Below the pieces are notes generated by a model. The model was given only the letters and a program-made list of their open reading frames with translations. It searched no databases and was not told the origin of the DNA. A DNA stretch of 19,597 nucleotides, taken from positions 1 through 19,597 of the forward strand of contig JBFLYA010000055.1 in NCBI GenBank assembly GCA_040757115.1. Direction: 5' to 3'. Below, one piece after another: positions 13,480 through 19,597 of the stretch (positions are counted from its first letter, which is position 1; each line of letters begins with the position of its first letter). Both the position numbers and the translations under genes were made by a program. The stretch comes from a bacterium (GTDB lineage Bacteria; UBA9089; CG2-30-40-21; SBAY01).

Positions 13480-13654
13480 AAGAGACCCTATGTTAGAGGA
13501 GATTCATAAGATTAGAAGGAAAATATGGGATGAAAGTGAACATAATCCTCATTCTTTGGTAGAGAATATCCAAAAAGAAGCCAAGGAGTTTATTGAAGAG
13601 TGTGGATACAGATATGTGGATACAGGAGACGGTTATAGAAAGATTGTCAAGTAA
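13472..13654 (+). CDS. Putative antitoxin partner of the PIN protein
   Basis: A 60-residue protein beginning MYKRDPMLEEIHKIRRKIWDE. The ATG at 13472 is chosen because GAGGGAGG lies at 13457-13464; a GTG at 13463 would add three residues. It is highly charged. The helix DPMLEEIHKIRRKI and the following NIQKEAKEFIEECGYRY fit the small proteins commonly encoded with PIN toxins, which bind and block the toxin. No ribbon-helix-helix or other DNA-binding motif is obvious, so autoregulation is uncertain. Identification rests mainly on position and overlap. Confidence 0.75.
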   Translation: MYKRDPMLEEIHKIRRKIWDESEHNPHSLVENIQKEAKEFIEECGYRYVDTGDGYRKIVK

Positions 13655-13668
13655 GATAAAATGCAGAC

Positions 13669-13995
13669 CCGCAACAGCAGATAACACGGTGTAAAAGACT
13701 ACACTTCGTTCCGTCCAAATTCTGCTTACGCAGAACTTCTTTTACACCGAAAACGATAACCAAAATGTCGCTTCGCTCCATTTTGGTTATGGGGATGCGG
13801 ATGAGCGAAAGGCGAAAGCTTTATGTAACTCAAAGGGGATTTTTTGAAAAAGGGAAGTTGCGAAGCGTCACTTCGGCTATCAGCGGCGGGGCACCTGCTT
13901 GCGGGTCGGGGCTGAAGCCAAAATGCCCCCCGACCCACTTCGTGGGTACCCCGGGCACTTCGCTCATCCGCATCCAGTTAGGCGACATTTTGCTT
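13669..13995. repeat. Long attC-like recombination site 1
   Basis: From inverse core AGATAAC (13679-13685) to core GTTAGGC (13977-13983), 305 bp. Internal structure: stem CGGTGTAAAAGA / TCTTTTACACCG (about 13686-13750), short hairpin ATAACCAAAATG / CATTTTGGTTAT (about 13756-13790), then a perfect 17-bp pair GGATGCGGATGAGCGAA (13793-13809) / its complement (13959-13975). The body 13754-13976 is highly similar to 18493-18737. It is GC-richer than the genes around it. The frame at 13765-14013 is an artefact. No separate gene lies in this 371-bp gap. Confidence 0.7.
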
Positions 13996-14025
13996 GGTGA
14001 ACTATACGATTAATGAGGTTGTAAA

Positions 14026-14847
14026 ATGGACAAAATACATCCAAATAATAAATTAAATGATTTACCAGGGGATAAATGGATTTTTTTAACCCAGTCTGTT
14101 ATTAAAACAAATTATCCCAAAAATCACGGATTTTTACTTCGTCAGCAACACGGTGCAAATAAACCACCAGAACTTATGAAAGATTTGATTCTATTTTTTA
14201 CTAAAAAAGACTCAACGGTTTTTGATCCTTTTGCAGGGGTTGGAGGAACTTTATTAGGTGCATCTTTATGTGGGAGAAAAGCTTTAGGAGTTGAGATAAA
14301 CCCAAAATGGATTTCAATATATAAAGAAGTATGCAAAGATGAAAATATTAAGCAACAAGAGATTATTGAGGGTGATTGTCTTGAGATAATGGATGCTCTT
14401 ATACATGCGAAAAAAAAGTTTAGTCTGATTCTTACAGATCCTCCCTACAATATTAATCTTGAAAGAACAATGTGCCGTGGGGACTATCCTAATAGAAATA
14501 GACATACAGATTTTAAAGAGTTTTCTAAATATGCCCAAGATTTCAGCAATTGTAAAACATATGAACACTATTTAGATAAGATGGCACTTTTTATTGAAAG
14601 AAGTTTTAAGTTGCTATTCAAAAATAAATATTTGATAATACTGACTAAAAATGCTTACCAAAATGGCAAATATATATTAGTAAACCAAGATATAGCAAAA
14701 ATAGCACAATCTCGCGATTTTACTTTGAAAGGTGAAATCATCTGGTGTCAAAATGGTGTTCGTTTACGTCCCTATGGTTATCCGTTCAGCTATGTACCAA
14801 ATATAATTCATCACAACATACTTATCTTTAAAAAAGAGGTGTTATAA
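14026..14847 (+). CDS. DNA methyltransferase (N6-adenine/N4-cytosine type)
   Basis: A 273-residue S-adenosylmethionine-dependent DNA methyltransferase. Motif I is FDPFAGVGGTLLGA (D67-T75, AdoMet binding), preceded by the motif X-like HGANKPPELMKDLI (42-55). The catalytic motif IV is TDPPYN (137-142). The order X-I-IV differs from the usual beta-class order. No endonuclease or specificity gene is adjacent, so it either marks self DNA or modifies DNA as part of the mechanism of the following genes. GAGG lies seven bases before the ATG. Its stop overlaps the next start (TAATG), making the first of three translationally linked genes inside cassette B. Confidence 0.9.
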   Translation: MDKIHPNNKLNDLPGDKWIFLTQSVIKTNYPKNHGFLLRQQHGANKPPELMKDLILFFTKKDSTVFDPFAGVGGTLLGASLCGRKALGVEINPKWISIYKEVCKDENIKQQEIIEGDCLEIMDALIHAKKKFSLILTDPPYNINLERTMCRGDYPNRNRHTDFKEFSKYAQDFSNCKTYEHYLDKMALFIERSFKLLFKNKYLIILTKNAYQNGKYILVNQDIAKIAQSRDFTLKGEIIWCQNGVRLRPYGYPFSYVPNIIHHNILIFKKEVL

Positions 14848-17426
14848 TGGATCTACCCCGTAATCCTTTCGATATCATAAGAACTGAAGATTTTAATACC
14901 AATTATAAAATCATAGCTCAATATTTTAGTGACCCACATGCTACTTATTATTCAAATCTGACAAGAAGAGGAAATGTAATTCTTGTTGGTACACGCGGGT
15001 CTGGTAAGACGATGCTATTAAAATCATTATATCTCCCAGTGCAAATTGAAATCATGAAGAAAGAAGGTAAAGACCCATGCACTCATTCATTAGATTTTAT
15101 TGGGATATTAGTTAATTGTGAGAGGTATGAGTTTAAGATATTCCGAGAAAATATTTACAGTTATCAGATGGAGCATAATAACGAAGAAAAAATAAGGTAC
15201 TTCTGGAAACAATGTATGGGACATTACTTTGCTCTTTTTATAATTGAGGAAATGCTAAACACAGTTATTAATTATGGAGCAGATATTGGATTAAACTTGC
15301 AAGACCCATTATATGAAATATTATCAAACCAAATCTGTGAGATATGTCGTATAGAACTATCTGCCTCTTTTGATTCTTTAGGTGATATATTAAAAAGGAA
15401 ACGATTAGAGTTTTCACAACTACTTTCAATGTCTATACTTAATTTAGATTATTCCATTGCGAACAACCGCTTCGATTTATCTGCGGTTATTGAAGTTGGC
15501 AATACCTTAAAGAAAATCCCAAGATTCAAAAATGCAAGATTTTATATCCTGTTAGATGACTTTTTCTATCCAAATTTAGCTGATGAGCAACAAAAAATTC
15601 TTCTGGAATTAATTCGGGTAAGGAATGAACCTCTTGCTTTCAAAATAGCGACACTCCCTGGAGGTATGGTATTTACAGATGCCAGTGGATTTGAATTAAT
15701 GGGGCGAGGTGATGATTTTACTATTGAGTCCATAGAATATTCTGAATTAGGAGAAAGAAGTGATTATTATAAACTCATTAAAGACATAGTTAATAATCGT
15801 GTGAAAGACTATGAATTAGTAGCTGATGATCTATTTCAAAAAAGCAATGATACTATAAAAGATTTTTTGTCAAAACTAAAAGGGGAAGTAGGAAAAGGTC
15901 ATATTAGACCTGAATATGCAGGATTTGATAGTTTAGTCCATATGAGTTCCGGTGTTGTTAGAACATTCTTAGTATTAGCTAAAAAAATCTTGGATAAACA
16001 GCTACAGCAAAAAAATGCAGAGCGATTAGATAGAACTATTTTACCTATCCCAGTTGATATTCAGTCAGAAGTGGTATATTCAGAATCTTCACTATTTTTA
16101 GATGCAATTGCGAGTAGAGAAAAAGGATCACTTATATCAAAGATTGTTTATTTTGTTGGTAATGAATCAAGGCAAAAACTCTTAAATAATCAAGTCGCTA
16201 ATGAGTATATACAATTGCAAATAAAAAATTATGTTGATATTAAACCAGAAGTACAAGAGATACTAACTAAAGCAGTAACCAATAATGTTTTCCATACATA
16301 CCAGTTATCCCATAGAACAACAAGAAGAGGAGCAGTATCTATAGAGTCCCTTATCCTTAACAGACTATTAACTCCTGCATTAAGAATCCCTTATCATGAT
16401 CGGTGGCGGATGGATATAGATGCACAACAAATTAATAAGATACTTGGTGATATTGCTCCGATTGACATTTCTTACCACAAACCGCAACCACAAAAGAGTT
16501 TTATTAGTCAATATTGTCCAGTAATATCTGGTGACTGTGATAGAATAGACCCAAATCTTAAAGAAGATGGTTGCTTTTATGCCTCACCAATAAGAAACGA
16601 TTGGACATCTTTCGCAAAAGATTTATTTAAGAAGCAATTTTCTAAATTTGAAGTTGCAATTGAACAGCCACCAAAGGGTGATTTAACCTGCAAAATCTGT
16701 GAGATGATACATAATGCCCATTTTGGTATATACGAATTAACAGATCTTAATGAAAATGTAGTCTTTGAACTTGCCCTTGCATTATCTCGAGAAAAACATT
16801 GTTTTTTTGTTGCTAACACTGAATATCCGGTAGAGCAAATTGAGGCTATGCTGGGCAAAGAGTATATACCTTATCAGGTAGTAGATAGTGAAATTGAAAA
16901 ACTGTGTCAAGAAAAAATTCTTCCTATTGTAAATTCTGGAGATGAACCATGGAATACAAAGATAATAAAAGGAATAAATACTGTTCCTGCAAACAAAACT
17001 GTATTACTGGCTATGCCAAAAGAATCTCTTTATTATGAGAAAACATTAACCAATGGAGTCAAAGACATTTTAGAGAAAGAATTAGGTTTGGAAGTAATCA
17101 TTCCTTCTCAATATTCTATCGGCAATTGGTTCTCGAATTTAGTTAATGATGTAAAAAGAACAAAATATTGTTTCATTGATACAACTTTACCGAGTCAATA
17201 TAATAACTTTAATGGAAGATTTTCGCCTAAAGAACTTGATTATTTACAAAGAGTATTCATATTCGGACTTAGCGTTGGTTTTAGAAAAATAATTTTACAT
17301 GGATATAATACTGCATATAGTAAAAAGATATTTACAGATATGCAAGGACATTGCCATTTTGAATATTCTGATTCCAAACTGTTTGAAGAGATTAGAAAAA
17401 GGGTACCAGAGGTGTTCCATGAATAA
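14847..17426 (+). CDS. Large P-loop ATPase with tandem nucleoside-deoxyribosyltransferase/TIR-like domains
   Basis: An 859-residue cytoplasmic protein. The N-terminal ATPase has Walker A VGTRGSGKT (47-55) and Walker B FYILLDDFF (232-240), resembling ORC/CDC6- or STAND-type modules; a helical region extends to about 550. CPVISGDC (557-564) leads into a first C-terminal Rossmann-like domain. It starts CFYASPIRNDW (576-586) and contains NENVVFELALALSREKHCFFVAN (635-657), like the NxNVxxELG signature of nucleoside 2-deoxyribosyltransferases, with E641 the probable catalytic glutamate. A second, degenerate copy (717-855; KTVLLAMP, YCFIDTT, VFIFGLSVGFRKIILH) lacks that glutamate. I infer an NTP-driven sensor coupled to a nucleotide-cleaving effector. 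RBS AAAGAGGTG lies inside the preceding gene. Confidence 0.8.
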   Translation: MDLPRNPFDIIRTEDFNTNYKIIAQYFSDPHATYYSNLTRRGNVILVGTRGSGKTMLLKSLYLPVQIEIMKKEGKDPCTHSLDFIGILVNCERYEFKIFRENIYSYQMEHNNEEKIRYFWKQCMGHYFALFIIEEMLNTVINYGADIGLNLQDPLYEILSNQICEICRIELSASFDSLGDILKRKRLEFSQLLSMSILNLDYSIANNRFDLSAVIEVGNTLKKIPRFKNARFYILLDDFFYPNLADEQQKILLELIRVRNEPLAFKIATLPGGMVFTDASGFELMGRGDDFTIESIEYSELGERSDYYKLIKDIVNNRVKDYELVADDLFQKSNDTIKDFLSKLKGEVGKGHIRPEYAGFDSLVHMSSGVVRTFLVLAKKILDKQLQQKNAERLDRTILPIPVDIQSEVVYSESSLFLDAIASREKGSLISKIVYFVGNESRQKLLNNQVANEYIQLQIKNYVDIKPEVQEILTKAVTNNVFHTYQLSHRTTRRGAVSIESLILNRLLTPALRIPYHDRWRMDIDAQQINKILGDIAPIDISYHKPQPQKSFISQYCPVISGDCDRIDPNLKEDGCFYASPIRNDWTSFAKDLFKKQFSKFEVAIEQPPKGDLTCKICEMIHNAHFGIYELTDLNENVVFELALALSREKHCFFVANTEYPVEQIEAMLGKEYIPYQVVDSEIEKLCQEKILPIVNSGDEPWNTKIIKGINTVPANKTVLLAMPKESLYYEKTLTNGVKDILEKELGLEVIIPSQYSIGNWFSNLVNDVKRTKYCFIDTTLPSQYNNFNGRFSPKELDYLQRVFIFGLSVGFRKIILHGYNTAYSKKIFTDMQGHCHFEYSDSKLFEEIRKRVPEVFHE

Positions 17427-18405
17427 CATTCTCAAATACTTTGAAGCGGGTAGACCAAATATCTATTTTTGTGGATACGGTTTTGAAGAGAGATCCATTG
17501 GTTTGCTTTCTATTATTCGTGGAAAAGCATCATTTGACTACGCCTTTTCTATTGGATTTCCCTCGTCATTTTTAGGAACTACCCTTCTTTGGAGACAAAA
17601 TAAAGCATTTACTGATGATTGTCTTGCCACAATGGCTAAAAATTATGAAGTCATAGATATATCTGTAAAACAACCAGTTGAGGTAAGACAAAATCTAAAT
17701 GAGAAAATAAAAAAGTTTAATTTAAACTTTCAGAAATTTAAAACAATTGTAGATATAACTTCATTTCCTAAATCAACATTATTTATGCTTTTAAAAGAAT
17801 TAGTTGAGTCTAAAGCTTCTGGCTATCTTTTTTATATAGAGCCTATTGATTATGAACTTCCAATCTCTTTGGGTGTTAAAGACATCAGAACTTTGCCCTT
17901 TTTTGGTGATAACTACGACTCAAAGAAACAAAAATTACTTATTGAAATATTGGGGTTTGAGGGGCTTAGAGCCTATGCGATATGGGAGACATTTGATCCA
18001 CATAAAACAATAGCATTTATTGGAGTGCCATCTTTATTGAATCAAAAATGGAAGAATATTGCTGAACAGGAAAATGGATTGCTTCTATCTAGACCAAATG
18101 TTATCAAGAGAGAAATTTCCTTTACTAGTATTGAAGAGGCTACCAATACCTTAGAAGAAATATATGAAGAAGAGGGTGATAAATACAACATAATTGTAAG
18201 TTCATTGGGGACGAAACTTTCAGCTATATCACTTTTTTATTTTGCAAATCGCCATAAGAATGTATTTGTTACATTTTCTAGGCCTGAGGAACATACGGAA
18301 CACTATTCATATGGTTGCAAGAAATTGATTGTCATTGCTTTCAATTGTAAGGCTGCTGATGTTATAGATTCGTATGATTTTAAAAATAAAAATGAAAATG
18401 AATAA
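17419..18405 (+). CDS. Unrecognised FEERS-motif protein, Rossmann/CARF-like in outline
   Basis: A 328-residue protein with no family I can name. It begins with strand-loop NIYFCGYGFEERSIGLL (14-30). It later has TIVDITSFPKSTLFMLL (109-125) and NIIVSSLGTKLSAISLFYF (257-275), where a hydrophobic strand runs into a Gly/Ser/Lys loop and then a helix. This pattern suggests two Rossmann-like sheets that bind a nucleotide or small ligand, possibly CARF-like; this is inference. No membrane segment or signal. AGAGGTG lies ahead of the ATG, and its start overlaps the ATPase stop by eight bases. The stop codon is two bases from the inverted end of cassette B. Confidence 0.78.
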   Translation: MNNILKYFEAGRPNIYFCGYGFEERSIGLLSIIRGKASFDYAFSIGFPSSFLGTTLLWRQNKAFTDDCLATMAKNYEVIDISVKQPVEVRQNLNEKIKKFNLNFQKFKTIVDITSFPKSTLFMLLKELVESKASGYLFYIEPIDYELPISLGVKDIRTLPFFGDNYDSKKQKLLIEILGFEGLRAYAIWETFDPHKTIAFIGVPSLLNQKWKNIAEQENGLLLSRPNVIKREISFTSIEEATNTLEEIYEEEGDKYNIIVSSLGTKLSAISLFYFANRHKNVFVTFSRPEEHTEHYSYGCKKLIVIAFNCKAADVIDSYDFKNKNENE

Positions 18406-18406
18406 T

Positions 18407-18757
18407 AAGCAAAACGGTCGCCTAACAGCGTGTTTACGCAAGGGCTAAAGCCACATTGCTCCCTACGGTCGCAACGTCGTAACCACGCAAATCGATAACC
18501 AAAATGTCGTTTCGCTCCATTTGGGTTATCGGGATGCGGATGAGCGAAAGGCGGAAGCTTTATGTAACTCAAAGGGGATTTTTTGAAAAAGGGAAGTTGC
18601 GCTGCGTCACTTCGGCTATCAGCGGCGGCGGGGCACCCACGAAGTGGGTCGCGCTTGCGGGTCGGGGCTGAAGCCAAAACTTGTAGTGAGCCTGTCGAAC
18701 CTATGCCCCTGTGGAGCACTTCGCTCATCCGCATCCCGTTATACGCAATGCCGTGCC
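18407..18757. repeat. Long attC-like recombination site 2
   Basis: From inverse core GCCTAAC (18420-18426) to core GTTATAC (18738-18744), 325 bp. It has the same plan as site 1: a first stem of different sequence (GCGTGTTTACG / CGTAACCACGC), the short hairpin GATAACC...GGTTATC, then the same perfect 17-bp pair (18532-18548 / 18720-18736). The body is highly similar to site 1 but has different inserts in the loop (about 18640-18715). Ahead of it, AAGCAAAACGGTCGCCTAAC is complementary to the start of cassette B at 13977. There is no other gene in this 373-bp gap. Confidence 0.7.
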
Positions 18758-18778
18758 TAAAGAAATTTGGAGGTAAAG

Positions 18779-19258
18779 ATGGCATACAAAGTTTTTATAA
18801 GTCACAGCACTCGAGATCAGCGATTAGTAATTACACTTGCAAATATCCTTTCAAAATTTGGAGTGGATGTATCAGTTGCAGAGTGGTATCTATCTCCAGG
18901 ACAACAACTTGATAAGAAAATATTTGAAAAGATAGAGAATTCTGATTGTGTGATTGTTTTATTAACACAAAATGGTATCCGGTCAAATTGGGTACAACAA
19001 GAAATAGGGTATGCATTGAAGTCTGGTAAATCTCTTATTCCTCTTGTAGAGAAAGGGATAAATCAAAAAGAGTTAGCATCGTTGCAGGGTAAAGAGTATA
19101 TTGAATTTGATTCTTATCAACCTCAACAATCGCTGATTAAAACTTCTACTTTTGTGAAGTCACTGAAGTTAAAAAAGGAGCAACAAGAGAAAGCATTACT
19201 CATTACAGGGGGTATTCTTGCTTTCCTGTTATTACTTTCTGGAGGAGAAAAAGAATGA
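18779..19258 (+). CDS. TIR-domain protein with C-terminal membrane helix
   Basis: A 159-residue protein. The TIR domain spans about 3-130: YKVFISHSTRDQRLV, the middle strand DCVIVLLTQNG, and SNWVQQEIGYALKSGKSLIPLV. E75 in the last motif is the position of the catalytic glutamate in NAD-cleaving TIRs. Residues 139-156 (ALLITGGILAFLLLLSGG) form a single membrane helix at the C-terminus. Bacterial TIR proteins commonly act as NADase effectors in anti-phage defence; activity here is inferred. The ATG at 18779 is chosen because GGAGG lies just before it. The stop overlaps the next start (ATGA). It is the first gene of the cassette beginning at 18738. Confidence 0.88.
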   Translation: MAYKVFISHSTRDQRLVITLANILSKFGVDVSVAEWYLSPGQQLDKKIFEKIENSDCVIVLLTQNGIRSNWVQQEIGYALKSGKSLIPLVEKGINQKELASLQGKEYIEFDSYQPQQSLIKTSTFVKSLKLKKEQQEKALLITGGILAFLLLLSGGEKE

Positions 19259-19536
19259 AAACGATTTCATATCTGCCTCTTAAGGATAAGTTATCATTGA
19301 AGCTTCGCACTGTGAAAGGCAAGCCTACAAAAGAGGTTGGACGATTTAAATTATGGTGGAATAAACAAGGTGTTATTTATGCTCTTGATATTGACCAATT
19401 CTTAGAGGAACTAAAGGAATTTGAAAAAGCACGAGGTTGGATACAGTTAGGAGGCATCTGGAAAAACATAACTATTACTCGATGTTCAAGTTTTTGGATA
19501 GGACTCAATATGATAGAAGTTTTTGGCACGAATTAG
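19255..19536 (+). CDS. Small unrecognised protein coupled to the TIR gene
   Basis: A 93-residue protein of unknown family. It begins MKTISYLPLKDKLSLKLRTVKGKP, then RFKLWWNKQGVIYALDIDQFLEELKEFEKA, a strand-rich part followed by a helix, and ends ITRCSSFWIGLNMIEVFGTN. No membrane helix or signal. GGAGGAGAAAAAG in the end of the TIR gene serves as ribosome site and the ATGA overlap implies coupling. It may be a regulator or partner of the TIR protein. The following 61 bases to the window end contain no recognisable feature. Confidence 0.7.
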   Translation: MKTISYLPLKDKLSLKLRTVKGKPTKEVGRFKLWWNKQGVIYALDIDQFLEELKEFEKARGWIQLGGIWKNITITRCSSFWIGLNMIEVFGTN

Positions 19537-19597
19537 CTAAATAAAGAAAGGTCTTTTGCCGATAGTAGAAATAGTGTGAAGACACGAAATTTACTAT

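Noticed and set aside
13765-14013. 82-codon frame MSLRSILVMGMRMSERRKL...
   Set aside because: It lies in the inverted-repeat body of attC-like site 1. The same frame fragment appears in site 2 with different continuation, so it follows from the repeat sequence and not from selection for a protein.
13977-18426. Cassette B as an ordinary transposon with GTTAGGCGAC terminal repeats
   Set aside because: The neighbouring PIN cassette has its own, different inverted ends sharing only the GTTA core, and no transposase is present; cassette-specific ends fit site-specific recombination better.

Overview
The window is AT-rich bacterial DNA. The core genes (pst phosphate transport, dedA, pdxJ, glmM) have Shine-Dalgarno sites and sigma70-like promoters, so I read it as a bacterium. 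The large amount of repeats nested in intergenic spaces, the GxxExxY gene and the bacterial ubiquitin-like operon are reminiscent of uncultured candidate-phylum genomes; I cannot name a phylum. No rRNA or tRNA gene was seen.

Layout. (1) 1-3264, minus strand: dedA, pstS, pstC and the first codons of pstA, interrupted by repeat insertions, one of which carries a GxxExxY nuclease-like gene between pstC and pstA. (2) 3265-8208: an unrecognised minus-strand gene, then a compact plus-strand ubiquitin-like conjugation operon: E1-like (ThiF/UBA), RING-like zinc protein, ubiquitin-like protein, E2 and a JAMM/JAB peptidase. A strong promoter stands 5-6 nt before the predicted E1 start, implying a nearly leaderless mRNA. 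A 468-bp insertion separates E2 from the JAB gene. (3) 8264-12051: housekeeping genes pdxJ, a left-handed beta-helix protein, a retropepsin-like aspartic protease and glmM. (4) 12052-19597: an accessory region organised as integron-like cassettes: PIN toxin/antitoxin; a three-gene operon (DNA methyltransferase, an 859-residue ATPase with two nucleoside-deoxyribosyltransferase/TIR-like domains, and a FEERS-motif protein); and a TIR-transmembrane protein with a small partner.

Two layers of mobile structure explain most of the non-coding DNA. The first is a set of short MITE-like elements. One family ends in GTAAnCGTTCAG/CTGAACGnTTAC and has 8-bp target duplications at two insertions. Another family has a 16-bp end starting CGACCTGTG, an 8-bp duplication and a paralogous empty site inside this same window. 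The second is a pair of long (about 305 and 325 bp) attC-like sites around the three-gene operon. Each complete cassette begins with a sequence that is the inverse complement of the sequence just before its own downstream site, which is the arrangement expected of integron cassettes. These sites are much longer than known attC sites.

The strongest candidates for something undescribed are the long attC-like sites, the three-gene methyltransferase/ATPase/FEERS operon they carry, and the bacterial E1-RING-Ubl-E2-JAB operon bracketed by inverted copies of a 160-bp repeat.
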